Positions 6,698 to 14,010 of a DNA stretch of 40,495 nt are shown piece by piece (position 1 is the stretch's first letter; each line of letters starts with the position of its first letter). Under the pieces are notes generated by a model, which worked only from the letters and a program-made list of their open reading frames with translations, made no database searches and was not told the DNA's origin. The stretch comes from Actinomadura sp. KC06 (lineage in GTDB: Bacteria; Actinomycetota; Actinomycetes; Streptosporangiales; Streptosporangiaceae): contig NZ_SMKT01000081.1 in assembly GCF_004348735.1 (NCBI RefSeq), positions 1 through 40,495 of the forward strand, given 5' to 3'. Position numbers and translations under genes: made by a program.

Positions 6698-8269
6698 TCA
6701 GCCAGTGGTGAGCCACACGGCGGCGTTGCCGGGCAAGAGGTCGCCGTCCAGGGGAGTGCTGGTCAGCAGCGGACGGCCCGGCGGAAGGCGCAGCGGGTTC
6801 TCGCCGCAGTTGAGCGCGCAGGTGAGCGTGCCGCGCCTGAAGAGCACGGCCGTGTCGGGGGAGTCGAGCCACTCCATGTCCTCGGGCAGAGCGTCCCGGA
6901 GGCGGCGGCGCAGGGCCAGCGCCTCGCGGTAGAACGCCAGCATGGAGGACGGGTCGGACGACTGCGCCTCGGCGGTCATGGACGCCCACCCGTCCGGCAT
7001 CGGCAGCCAGGGACGGACGCCGTCGGGCGAGAAACCATAGGGCTCCGCGGTACCCGTCCAGGGGAGCGGGACGCGGCAGCCGTCCCGCCCCACCCGTTGC
7101 CCGTTCGTCCGTTTCCAGATCGGGTCCTGTCGCGCCTCGTCGGGAAGGTCGGTCACCTCTGGCAGGCCCAGTTCCTCACCCTGGTAGAGGTATGCCGACC
7201 CTGGGAGCGCCAAGAGCATCAGCAGTGCCGCCTTAGCCCTCGCATGTCCGATGCCAGGGACGCTCTCCGGCTGCTCGTACCGGGTGACGTGGCGAACGGC
7301 GTCATGGCTGGACAGCACCCAGGTCGGCGCGGCTCCCGTAGGGGCGACGGCCTTTATCGCGGCTGTCACCACGTCACGGAACGCCGGCGCTGACCACGGG
7401 GCGAGTTGCAGGTCGAACTGGAACACCTGGTGAAGTTCGTCTGGACGCAGGTAGAGCGCGAGGTCTTCGGCGCCGTCCGTCCATACCTCGCCTATGGCCA
7501 TGCGGTCGCCGTCGTATCCTTCCAGGATCTGCCGCCACTTCCGGTACACGTCGTGGACTTCTGGACGGCCGTACATGGGGCCGTTCAGTACGCGGATGCC
7601 TCGTCCGTCCAGGTCGGGATAGGACTCGTCCTTGAACAGGCCGGCGGCCACGTCGATGCGGAAGCCGTCCACGCCGCGGTCAAGCCAGAAACGCAGGATC
7701 TCCTCGAACTCCCGCCGCACGTCAGGGTGGCGCCAGTTGAAGTCGGGCTGCTCGCGTGCGTACAGGTGCAGGTACCACTCGCCGTCGTCCAGCCGCGTCC
7801 AGGCCGGGCCGCCGAACGCGGACGGCCAGTCAGTCGGCGGCGCCTCCTCGCCGCGACGTTCACCTGGCCTCCCTGACCGGAAAATGTAGCGGGACCGCTC
7901 GGGCGACCCGGGCGGAGCGGCGAGCGCCTTCTGGAACCAGGGATGCCGGTCGGACGAATGGTTCGGGACGATGTCGACGATCAGCCGGAGGCCGTGCGCA
8001 TGGACGTCCTCCACCAGGGCGTCGAAGTCGCCGAGCGCGCCGAACCGCGGATCGACGTCGCGGTGGTCGGCGACGTCGTAGCCGCCGTCCGCGAGCGGCG
8101 AGGTGTAGAACGGGCTGAGCCACAGCGCGTCCACGCCGAGGTCGCGCAGGTGGCCGAGCCGGGACCGGATCCCCTGGAGGTCGCCCTCACCGTTCCCGTC
8201 GGAGTCGGCGAAGCTGCGGACGTAGACCTCGTACACGACGGCGTCGCGCCACCACGGGATTCGCGTCAT
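6698..8269 (-). CDS. alpha-glucosidase, glycoside hydrolase family 13
   Basis: A 523-residue cytoplasmic GH13 enzyme of the oligo-1,6-glucosidase/alpha-glucosidase branch, releasing glucose from short alpha-glucans or disaccharides. It starts with the characteristic PWWRDAVVYEVYVRSFADSDGNGEGD. Catalytic residues are Asp206 in GFRIDVA (nucleophile), Glu261 in AIGEVW (acid/base) and Asp323 in SSHDAVRH. Most relatives have NHD at the last site; SHD is a mild variant. Conserved region I reads DIVPNHSSDRHPWF. No signal peptide is present, so its substrate is imported or made inside. It is first in a minus-strand run with glbO and mscS, but these need not be one operon. The exact substrate cannot be read from the sequence. 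Confidence 0.9.
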   Translation of the reverse strand: MTRIPWWRDAVVYEVYVRSFADSDGNGEGDLQGIRSRLGHLRDLGVDALWLSPFYTSPLADGGYDVADHRDVDPRFGALGDFDALVEDVHAHGLRLIVDIVPNHSSDRHPWFQKALAAPPGSPERSRYIFRSGRPGERRGEEAPPTDWPSAFGGPAWTRLDDGEWYLHLYAREQPDFNWRHPDVRREFEEILRFWLDRGVDGFRIDVAAGLFKDESYPDLDGRGIRVLNGPMYGRPEVHDVYRKWRQILEGYDGDRMAIGEVWTDGAEDLALYLRPDELHQVFQFDLQLAPWSAPAFRDVVTAAIKAVAPTGAAPTWVLSSHDAVRHVTRYEQPESVPGIGHARAKAALLMLLALPGSAYLYQGEELGLPEVTDLPDEARQDPIWKRTNGQRVGRDGCRVPLPWTGTAEPYGFSPDGVRPWLPMPDGWASMTAEAQSSDPSSMLAFYREALALRRRLRDALPEDMEWLDSPDTAVLFRRGTLTCALNCGENPLRLPPGRPLLTSTPLDGDLLPGNAAVWLTTG

Positions 8270-8287
8270 ACAGGGCGATCTACCCGC

Positions 8288-8671
8288 TTACGTCGGGGCG
8301 TTCACCATGCTCTGCGCGGCCATCGTGAAGTAGTCCCAGAGCTGCTTCTCCAGATGCTCGGGCAGCTCCAGCTCGTCCACCGCGTCCCGCATGTGCCGCA
8401 GCCAGGCGTCCCGCTCGGCGAGGCCGATGACGAACGGGACGTGCCGCATCCGCAGCCTGGGATGCCCGCGCCGCTGGCTGTAGGTGGTCGGGCCGCCCCA
8501 GTACTGGATCAGGAACAGCCGCAGCCGCTCCTCGGCGGGCCCGAGGTCCTCCTCGGGGTAGAGGGCGCGAAGGTCGGGGTCGTCCGCGACACCCTGGTAG
8601 AAGCGGTGCACCAGCCGGTGGAAGGTCTCCTCGCCGCCGACCGCTTCATAGAAGGTCACCTGTTCAGCCAT
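8288..8671 (-). CDS. glbO: truncated haemoglobin, group II (TrHbO)
   Basis: A 127-residue 2/2 globin like mycobacterial GlbO, which binds O2 and is thought to help with oxygen or reactive nitrogen species handling. Group II marks are the proximal His77 in RGHPRLRMRHVPF, Trp58 in the YWGGP motif, the B10 tyrosine (Tyr25) in HRFYQGV, and the C-terminal WDYFTMAAQSMVN helix. The frame can be read from a GTG four codons upstream, but ATG 8671 is preceded by GGGAGG at a good distance and starts MAEQVTFYEAVGG, as in relatives. The gene sits 18 nt upstream of the glucosidase start and could be co-transcribed with it. No regulatory site was seen. Confidence 0.92.
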   Translation of the reverse strand: MAEQVTFYEAVGGEETFHRLVHRFYQGVADDPDLRALYPEEDLGPAEERLRLFLIQYWGGPTTYSQRRGHPRLRMRHVPFVIGLAERDAWLRHMRDAVDELELPEHLEKQLWDYFTMAAQSMVNAPT

Positions 8672-8720
8672 AGCGCCTCCCACCCTATGTGAGAGCGGGC
8701 GCGTTGCTCACCTTGATCCA

Positions 8721-9722
8721 CTAGGGCGCGGGGGTGGCGACCGTGACGCCCGCCTGGTCGAACGACCGCTTGACGCGTTCGCGCAGCTCGCGGGCGATGT
8801 CGCCCTGCCTGCCCGGCGCCGTCTTCAGCACGACGCGGATGACGAGGGCGTCGCCGGCGAGCGCCTGCACGCCCCACACGGCCGGGGCCTCCAGGACGAT
8901 GTCCTTCCACCGCTCGTCGGCGGCCAGCTCGTCGGCGGTGGTCTGCAGGATCTCCTTGACCTTCTCGGTGTTCTCGTTGATGTCGACGGGGATGTCCAGG
9001 ACGGCCCGGCCCCAGTTCTGCGACTCGTTCCCGACCTTCTTGATCTCGCCGTTCGGGACGTACCAGACGACGCCGTCCACGTCCCGCATCCGGGTGACCC
9101 GCAGCGTGACGGCCTCGACCGTCCCCTTGGCGGTGCCCACGTCGATGAAGTCGCCGACGCCGTACTGGTCCTCCAGCAGCATGAACAGCCCGGCGAGGAG
9201 GTCCTTGACGATGTTCTGCGCGCCGAAGCCGACCGCGACGCCGATGACGCTCGCGCTGGCCAGGATCGGCGCGAGGTTCAGGCCGAGTGAGCCGAGGATG
9301 CTGAACGCCGCCGTCCCCATGATCAGGACGGACGCGATGGACCGCAGCACCGAGCCGAGCGTCTGGGCGCGCTGGGCCCGCCGTTTGTTGAGCAGGGCGG
9401 GGCTGCCCTCGAAGACCGTCCGGGACCTTTCCCTGGCCCGCTCGGTCATCGTGCCCTCGGCCATCCGCACCGTGACCCTGGTGATCATGCGGTGCGCGAT
9501 GCTCTTCAGGATCATCGCGATCACGAACGTGACGACGATCCAGAACAGGGTGGTGAGCGGCCCGTCGAGCCACGTCGAGAAGAACTTGGTGAACTCGCTG
9601 TTGTGCGAGACGTTCCAGACGAGCCGGCACGCGGTGCTGGGCGTCCGGTCCCCGCAGGCGGCTTCGGGCGAGCCTTCCTGCGCCCAGGGCAGGAACGACG
9701 GCGCGGCGGCGAGAAGTGACAT
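8721..9722 (-). CDS. MscS-family mechanosensitive ion channel
   Basis: A 333-residue small-conductance mechanosensitive channel. It opens under membrane tension to let solutes out during hypo-osmotic shock. Hydrophobic segments fall near residues 52-75 (LTTLFWIVVTFVIAMIL) and 110-180. The pore-lining third helix and following beta domain are recognisable in GFGAQNIVKDLLAGLFMLLEDQYGVGDFIDVG and VTLRVTRMRDVDGVVWYVPNGEI. The 30-residue part before the first helix carries two Cys. The start at 9722 has GGGGAGGG upstream. The C-terminal beta domain is complete, so this is a full-length short-form MscS. Confidence 0.92.
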   Translation of the reverse strand: MSLLAAAPSFLPWAQEGSPEAACGDRTPSTACRLVWNVSHNSEFTKFFSTWLDGPLTTLFWIVVTFVIAMILKSIAHRMITRVTVRMAEGTMTERARERSRTVFEGSPALLNKRRAQRAQTLGSVLRSIASVLIMGTAAFSILGSLGLNLAPILASASVIGVAVGFGAQNIVKDLLAGLFMLLEDQYGVGDFIDVGTAKGTVEAVTLRVTRMRDVDGVVWYVPNGEIKKVGNESQNWGRAVLDIPVDINENTEKVKEILQTTADELAADERWKDIVLEAPAVWGVQALAGDALVIRVVLKTAPGRQGDIARELRERVKRSFDQAGVTVATPAP

Positions 9723-9881
9723 ACGGCAGACCCTCCCCGGCCATTGTGCTGCCTGGACACCTCGCCGTGGACCCGCGGCGGGCTCGGAGCCGATCGTAGG
9801 GGACGTGTCCGACCGGTTCGTCCCGAAGTCCGCGAGGTCAGCGAGGTGCCGCGGCCCGGCCGGGGAGGGCTGGTCCGGCGA

Positions 9882-9941
9882 GCGTGTCCCGCGAGGTCCG
9901 CGGCTGCCGCGCCGTTCCGGCCGCGGCCCCGCGGGACACGC
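9882..9941 (-). terminator. long hairpin downstream of the 93-aa gene
   Basis: Outer arms of 11 bp (9882-9892 with 9931-9941, GCGTGTCCCGC type) enclose an inner 7-bp stem (9898-9904 with 9920-9926). It lies 87 nt beyond the minus-strand stop at 10028 and 160 nt before the mscS start, so it probably ends that transcript. The rest of the 305-base gap 9723-10027 shows only a weak 6-bp hairpin (10002-10017). Confidence 0.7.
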
Positions 9942-10027
9942 CCGGTCTCAGGGGACGCCGCGAATCAGGCGGCGCCCGCGCTTCCCCGGGAGTCTGGGGG
10001 CGGCTCCCTCAGGAGCCTGGGATGGGG

Positions 10028-10309
10028 TCAGCGGCGGAGCGGTTGCAGGACGTGGGCCAGCTTCATGGCGGCGCCGCCCACGTCGTCGACGCGGTGCATG
10101 CGCTCGCCCCACGACCACCAGAAGTAGTGGTCCTTGGTCTCGGGGGCCGGTGCGCACGTGACGTCCTCCGCGAGGCTCGCGGCCTCCGGGTTCACGACGC
10201 GCAGGAACGCCGGCCCCGAGCGGGTCCTGACGACGCGGGCGACCAGGCCCTGCGTGTCGAGTTCCTGCTCCAGTGCCTGGAGGTAGCCGACGCGTCTGTC
10301 GCTGACCAC
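10028..10309 (-). CDS. small conserved-looking protein divergent from an HTH regulator
   Basis: A 93-residue soluble protein that I do not recognise as a named family. It has an N-terminal helix (YLQALEQELDTQGLVARVV), a beta-like stretch ending FLRVVNPEAASLAEDV, a motif TKDHYFWWSWGERM rich in aromatic residues, and a C-terminal helix (VGGAAMKLAHVL). It is transcribed away from a large HTH/TPR regulator across a 373-nt gap that carries a palindrome and a hairpin. From general impression, short proteins with a FWWSWGE-like motif recur in actinomycetes beside such regulators. The divergent arrangement suggests that the regulator may control it or that they work as a pair; this is inference. Start: the frame opens MVSDRRVGYLQ at 10309. 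Confidence 0.6.
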   Translation of the reverse strand: MVSDRRVGYLQALEQELDTQGLVARVVRTRSGPAFLRVVNPEAASLAEDVTCAPAPETKDHYFWWSWGERMHRVDDVGGAAMKLAHVLQPLRR

Positions 10310-10380
10310 CTTCGCACCCCCTCTGTCGGCGAGTACTGGTCAACTGATCAACTCTGTGAATCCGTTCAGTCACTCGCGGC

Positions 10381-10396
10381 GAGAATTGCAACTCTC
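10381..10396. promoter_or_regulatory. imperfect operator-like palindrome
   Basis: GAGAATTGCAACTCTC is a 16-bp palindrome with 7 of 8 base pairs matching across the centre. It sits 72 nt upstream of the minus-strand gene, in an AT-richer island of the divergent gap. A dimeric regulator, perhaps the neighbouring HTH protein itself, could bind here. Not identified with any known operator. Confidence 0.4.
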
Positions 10397-10618
10397 ACGG
10401 TGGCGGGTCAAGTGACCGTGCGTCCGGCGAAGTACCGGATTACCCCACCTCAGGGGAACTCCACCCCCCTGCGGAGGAAGAATCTCTACCCGCGGGGGGC
10501 GGGAGGCACCCTGGCCGCCCCTTCTTCGCCGGAATCGCTTGGCGGGCCATGTGACGAGGGTTACGCTGCGTGCGCAAGAGATTATCTGTCGTGGCCATGA
10601 CCAGACCGGTCGCCGTGG

Positions 10619-10657
10619 CCGGGACGATCGCCCTCCCCCGAGGGGACGGCGTCCCGG
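10619..10657 (+). promoter_or_regulatory. two-tier hairpin in the leader of the HTH regulator
   Basis: An 8-bp outer stem (10619-10626 with 10650-10657) encloses a 5-bp inner stem (10631-10635 with 10640-10644). It ends about 10 nt before GAGGAGG (10667-10673) and 26 nt before the ATG at 10683. It could affect translation or act as an attenuator; this is inferred from position only. Confidence 0.45.
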
Positions 10658-10682
10658 CGCGACGGTGAGGAGGCCGGAGTCG

Positions 10683-12329
10683 ATGTCGGATCCCCCTCGG
10701 AAAGAAACGGACGTGGCTCGCCGGATCCGCGCGCACGCCCTGGCCCGAGGCCGCGGTCCGGTCGAGATCGCGCAGGAGATCCACGAGCAGTGCGGGCCGC
10801 TGTTCGGCACCAGCCGCGTCAAGGCGCACCGGCTGGCGCACGGCGTCGCGCTGTCCGACATCGTCGCGCAGGTCAGAGCCCTCTACGAGGTGGACGGCAA
10901 GCCGCCGCCCCGGCTCGGGGAGACGCTGCTGTCGGCCTACGAGAGCGGCTACAAGAGGCCGGGCCCCGAATACCTGCACTACCTGTGCGCCGTCTACCGG
11001 GTGGAGCCCGACGCACTCGACTACCAGAGTCCTTGTATCTGCGGACGCGGTCACGCCGTCCGCCCGGGCGCCGCGAGCGTCCCGAAACCGCGGCCGGCGG
11101 AGCGGCACGCGGCGGCAAGCCCCGACGCGCTCGTCGGGGCGATCGTCACCAGGGCCGAAGAGCGGCCCTGGGCGAATGTCAACGACCTACGGGGCCACAA
11201 CCGCGCTGACGGCCCCCTGACCATTGATGTGGGAGAGGAGGACATCGTGCTTCGTAGGACCCTTCTGCAACTTCTGGCCGGAGCGGGCGTGGCGCTCGAC
11301 GGTCAGTTCCTTGGGGCGGTCGACAACCTGCGCCGCAAGATGGACGACACGCTCGTCGGCGCGACCGTCTCGCCGACCATGCTCGACCAGTGGGAGGAGA
11401 CCACCTACGGCTACGGCCAGCAGTACCAGGCGACACCGTCCTTGCGGATGCTCTGCGACGTGCTGCTGGACTTCAGCGAGGTGCGGCGCATGTGCGACAA
11501 GCGCCAGCCCGTCGAGCTGCAGGAACGGCTCTGCCGGATCGCGGCGCAGCTGTCCGGGCTGTCCGGCCTGATCATGATCAATCTCGGCGACCACCGGCTC
11601 GCCCGCTCGTTCTTCCGCACCGCGCGCACCGCCGCCGACGAGACCGGCGACCGGCAGCTGCGCGCCTGGGTGACCGTCCGGGAATCGCTCGTGCCGATGT
11701 ACTACGGCGACCCCCGCGAAGCGCTGCACCTGGCCCGCAAGGCCCAGGACCTCGCCGGCCGGACGCCCGGCGTCGCCGCCGCCATGGCGCCCGCCGTGGA
11801 GGCCCGCGCGCTCGGCATGCTCGCGATGCGCGGACGCGGCGACGCCGCCCCCAGCGCCCGGCGCGCCCTCGTCCGCGGCCGCTCGGTGTTCGACCAGCTC
11901 TCCAAGACCGACACCAGCGACCTGGTGTACGGGTTCACCGACCGGCAGATGGCGTTCTACGAGGGCGACACGTTCACCAGCCTCGGCGACCACAAGCACG
12001 GCGACGAGGTGCTCAGCCACGCCCTCACCCTGTACTCGCCGACCGACCGCGTCGACCTGACCCTCGTGCGCCTCGACCGGGCCATGTGCAAGTTCCACGC
12101 CGGCCTCCCGGACGCCGCGCTCGCCGCCGGGCAGGAGGCCATCCTCGACCTGCCGGCCGACCACCGGTCCGACATCCTCGTGCACCGCGCCCGCCAGATC
12201 GGCGCGGCCGTCGCCGCCAAGCACGGCGAGACTCCTGAGCTGAAGGACTTCCGGGAGGCCCTCGCCGGACCCTGGGTGACGAGCCCCGCGCAGGGACGCC
12301 CGTCCGTACCTCCGTCCGAGCAGGTTTGA
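10683..12329 (+). CDS. HTH (XRE-like) transcriptional regulator with TPR-like domain
   Basis: A 548-residue regulator. The N-terminal 110 residues contain a helix-turn-helix-like region (VARRIRAHALARGRGPVEIAQEIHEQ, then SRVKAHRLAHGVALSDIVAQV and the GETLLSAYESGYKRPGPEYLHYLCAVY segment typical of XRE regulators in actinomycetes). The rest (about 190-530) is alanine/leucine-rich and helical with a TPR-like rhythm (RSFFRTARTAADETGDRQLRAWV, EALHLARKAQDLAGR, DEVLSHALTLYSPTD), as in regulators sensing small peptides or ligands. A Cys-rich linker element (CICGRGH) lies near residues 118-124. The frame is open from 10539, but ATG 10683 has a ribosome site and begins near the domain. A GNAT gene follows after 6 nt and is probably co-transcribed. 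The ligand and target are unknown. Confidence 0.78.
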   Translation: MSDPPRKETDVARRIRAHALARGRGPVEIAQEIHEQCGPLFGTSRVKAHRLAHGVALSDIVAQVRALYEVDGKPPPRLGETLLSAYESGYKRPGPEYLHYLCAVYRVEPDALDYQSPCICGRGHAVRPGAASVPKPRPAERHAAASPDALVGAIVTRAEERPWANVNDLRGHNRADGPLTIDVGEEDIVLRRTLLQLLAGAGVALDGQFLGAVDNLRRKMDDTLVGATVSPTMLDQWEETTYGYGQQYQATPSLRMLCDVLLDFSEVRRMCDKRQPVELQERLCRIAAQLSGLSGLIMINLGDHRLARSFFRTARTAADETGDRQLRAWVTVRESLVPMYYGDPREALHLARKAQDLAGRTPGVAAAMAPAVEARALGMLAMRGRGDAAPSARRALVRGRSVFDQLSKTDTSDLVYGFTDRQMAFYEGDTFTSLGDHKHGDEVLSHALTLYSPTDRVDLTLVRLDRAMCKFHAGLPDAALAAGQEAILDLPADHRSDILVHRARQIGAAVAAKHGETPELKDFREALAGPWVTSPAQGRPSVPPSEQV

Positions 12330-12335
12330 CCCGGC

Positions 12336-12947
12336 ATGGGCACCCCTGACAGCACGCCCTGGCAGGACCACCCCGCCCGCGCCCTCGTCAGGCTCCAGGA
12401 CGAGCCCCCCGTGTGGGGGTACCGGGAGCTCCGGCTGCGCCGCTACGGCGCCGCCGACCACGCCGCCGTCCTCGCCCTGCACCGCGAAGGCCTCGCCCAG
12501 GTCGGCCTGCGCCCCGGCGACGGCGTCTACTACGACCACGACTTCTTCCGCATGGAGGACATCTACCTGCGCAACGACGGCGAGTTCCTCGTCGGCGAAC
12601 TCGACGGCCGCATCGTGGCCATGGGCGGCCTGCGACGGGCGGACCTCGTCCCCGGCGGCCGGGCCCGCGCCTACGGCGGCTACGCCCCCGGCGCACCCGC
12701 CCTCGACGCCGTCGAAATGGTCCGGCTCCGCGTCAGGCCCGCCGTGCAGCGCCGCGGCTACGGCACCGCCGTCGTCCAGGCCCTCGAACAGCGCGCCGCG
12801 GAGTACGGCTACCGCGTCCTGCGCGCCGACACCACCGAACTCCAAGGCCCCGCCCTCGCCCTCTACGCCAAATTCGGCTGGACGGAGACCCGCCGCGAGA
12901 CCATCGGCGGCATCGTCAACATCTACATCGAGAAACACCTCCGCTGA
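12336..12947 (+). CDS. GNAT family N-acetyltransferase
   Basis: A 203-residue acetyltransferase with a typical GNAT core: ELRLRRYGAADHAAVLALHREGL at the start of the fold, EFLVGELDGRIVAMGGLRRAD (strands 2-4), the acetyl-CoA-binding segment VEMVRLRVRPAVQRRGYGTAVVQALEQRA, and the C-terminal QGPALALYAKFGWTETRR. The first 30 residues precede the domain and could include a later real start. It begins 6 nt after the regulator stop, so it is likely the second gene of that operon and under its control. The substrate is not evident. A strong terminator follows at 12953-13010. Confidence 0.83.
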   Translation: MGTPDSTPWQDHPARALVRLQDEPPVWGYRELRLRRYGAADHAAVLALHREGLAQVGLRPGDGVYYDHDFFRMEDIYLRNDGEFLVGELDGRIVAMGGLRRADLVPGGRARAYGGYAPGAPALDAVEMVRLRVRPAVQRRGYGTAVVQALEQRAAEYGYRVLRADTTELQGPALALYAKFGWTETRRETIGGIVNIYIEKHLR

Positions 12948-12952
12948 AGACA

Positions 12953-13010
12953 CCCGAGCCGCGGGCCCGTCCCGCCGGTGGCGCGGCCCGGCGGACACCC
13001 GCGGCTCGGG
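12953..13010 (+). terminator. strong two-tier terminator of the regulator-GNAT operon
   Basis: A 13-bp perfect outer stem (12953-12965 with 12998-13010) encloses a 7-bp inner stem (12972-12978 with 12988-12994). It begins 6 nt after the GNAT stop and is followed by a T-rich stretch (13016-13035), giving an unusually complete intrinsic terminator for this GC-rich genome. Confidence 0.88.
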
Positions 13011-13233
13011 GCGGTGTTTATTTGTATTTCTCTCCTCCTTCGGGCCCGGGGCCCTCCATCGTCGAGAAACACGGTGCGATCGCTGCATCGCTCCGTCTCG
13101 CCTGGCGGCTCGCTGCGCGATCAGTTTCTTGCTTCGCTCGAAACTGCCTTCGGACGCGATCGCGGTGGTTTTGGTTGTTGCGGGGTTGCGGTGGTGGTTG
13201 GTGTCGGCGCAGTAGTCGGTGCCGGTACCTGGG
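13011..13233. other. structured gap between convergent genes; possible dispersed repeat
   Basis: After the terminator, about 220 bases hold no credible gene. Stems 13116-13122 with 13158-13164 (CGCGATC/GATCGCG) and 13122-13128 with 13140-13146 (CAGTTTC/GAAACTG) stack into one hairpin, and words such as CTCGCTGCG and CTTCGCTCG recur. This word content looks like short intergenic repeats of actinomycete genomes. The right end is G/T-rich (GGTGGTTGG type). Confidence 0.45.
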
Positions 13234-14010
13234 TCAGGTGCGGGTTGCGCCTACCAGCTGCATGAGGGGGTAGCGGTGCTGGCGGATTGAGGTGAAGTCT
13301 CGGGTGGTCAGGGCCTTGGTTATTTCCTGGTCGCCGAAGACGGTCAAGCCGGTGGTGCGGCGGAGCAGGGTGCTGCCTATGCGGGTCGCGGGGAGGGGGG
13401 ACGGGCGGCGGGAGGTGAGGATGATCAGGCGGCCGCCCGGTTTGAGGACGCGGGTCATGCCGTCCAAGGCCGTCCAGGGGTCGTCGAAGAGGTAGAGGGC
13501 GCCGAAGCAGCAGACGGCGTCGAAGGACTCGTCACTGAAGGGGAGGTTGACGGCGTCGGCGCGGATGTAGCGGATCTCGTCCTGTGTCGTGTCGGCTACG
13601 GCTCTGGTGAGCATGGTCTGGGACGCGTCCAGGCCGATGACCAGGCCGTCGCGTCCTACGCCCTCGGCCAGGGCCCTGGTGACGTTGCCGGGGCCGCAGG
13701 CGATGTCCAGGACGGTCGCCGGGTCGCCGGTGAGGCCGAGCCAGTCGCGGGCCATGGCGTGCTCGGTCGCGGTGTCGGGGCCGATCGGCCAGCCCTTGGC
13801 GAGGTTGAAGCCGATCGGGCGCCATACGCGCTCGTAGATCTGCGGCAGGAACGTCGACTGCATTGCCGACTGCGCGAGGGACGGGGGCGGTTTCGCCGAG
13901 GGGCCGAGCAGGTCGAGGTAGCCCGCCGAGACGTCCGGCTCCGCGGGCGGGTCGCGGAGCAGGTCGAGGACACGGTCCATGCCGGACGAGACGTCCATCG
14001 GGGAGATCAC
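13234..14010 (-). CDS. SAM-dependent class I methyltransferase
   Basis: A 258-residue protein with a Rossmann-type methyltransferase domain (about residues 85-200). Motif I is VLDIACGPGNVTRAL, the acidic residue after strand 2 is in GLDASQTML, motif II/post-II is ADAVNLPFSDESFDAVCCFGALYLF, and LKPGGRLIILTSRR matches motif III. The N-terminal 80 residues (LLGPSAKPPPSLAQSAMQS, YERVWRPIGF) are typical of actinomycete lipid- or quinone-type methyltransferases, but the substrate is unknown. The annotated GTG start (14008-14010) overlaps the stop of the upstream prolyl oligopeptidase as GTGA, suggesting coupling. ATG at 13998 is an alternative and neither has a strong ribosome site. Confidence 0.82.
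   Translation of the reverse strand: MISPMDVSSGMDRVLDLLRDPPAEPDVSAGYLDLLGPSAKPPPSLAQSAMQSTFLPQIYERVWRPIGFNLAKGWPIGPDTATEHAMARDWLGLTGDPATVLDIACGPGNVTRALAEGVGRDGLVIGLDASQTMLTRAVADTTQDEIRYIRADAVNLPFSDESFDAVCCFGALYLFDDPWTALDGMTRVLKPGGRLIILTSRRPSPLPATRIGSTLLRRTTGLTVFGDQEITKALTTRDFTSIRQHRYPLMQLVGATRT

Larger units (their letters stand above)
10310..10682. other. divergent promoter region of small gene and HTH regulator
   Basis: This 373-base gap separates the minus-strand small gene from the plus-strand regulator. Near 10338-10380 it is AT-richer (words GGTCAACTGATCAAC), then comes an imperfect palindrome (10381-10396), a G/C-rich middle and a leader hairpin (10619-10657). Promoters for both genes should lie here, but I cannot assign hexamers with confidence. 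Confidence 0.55.
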
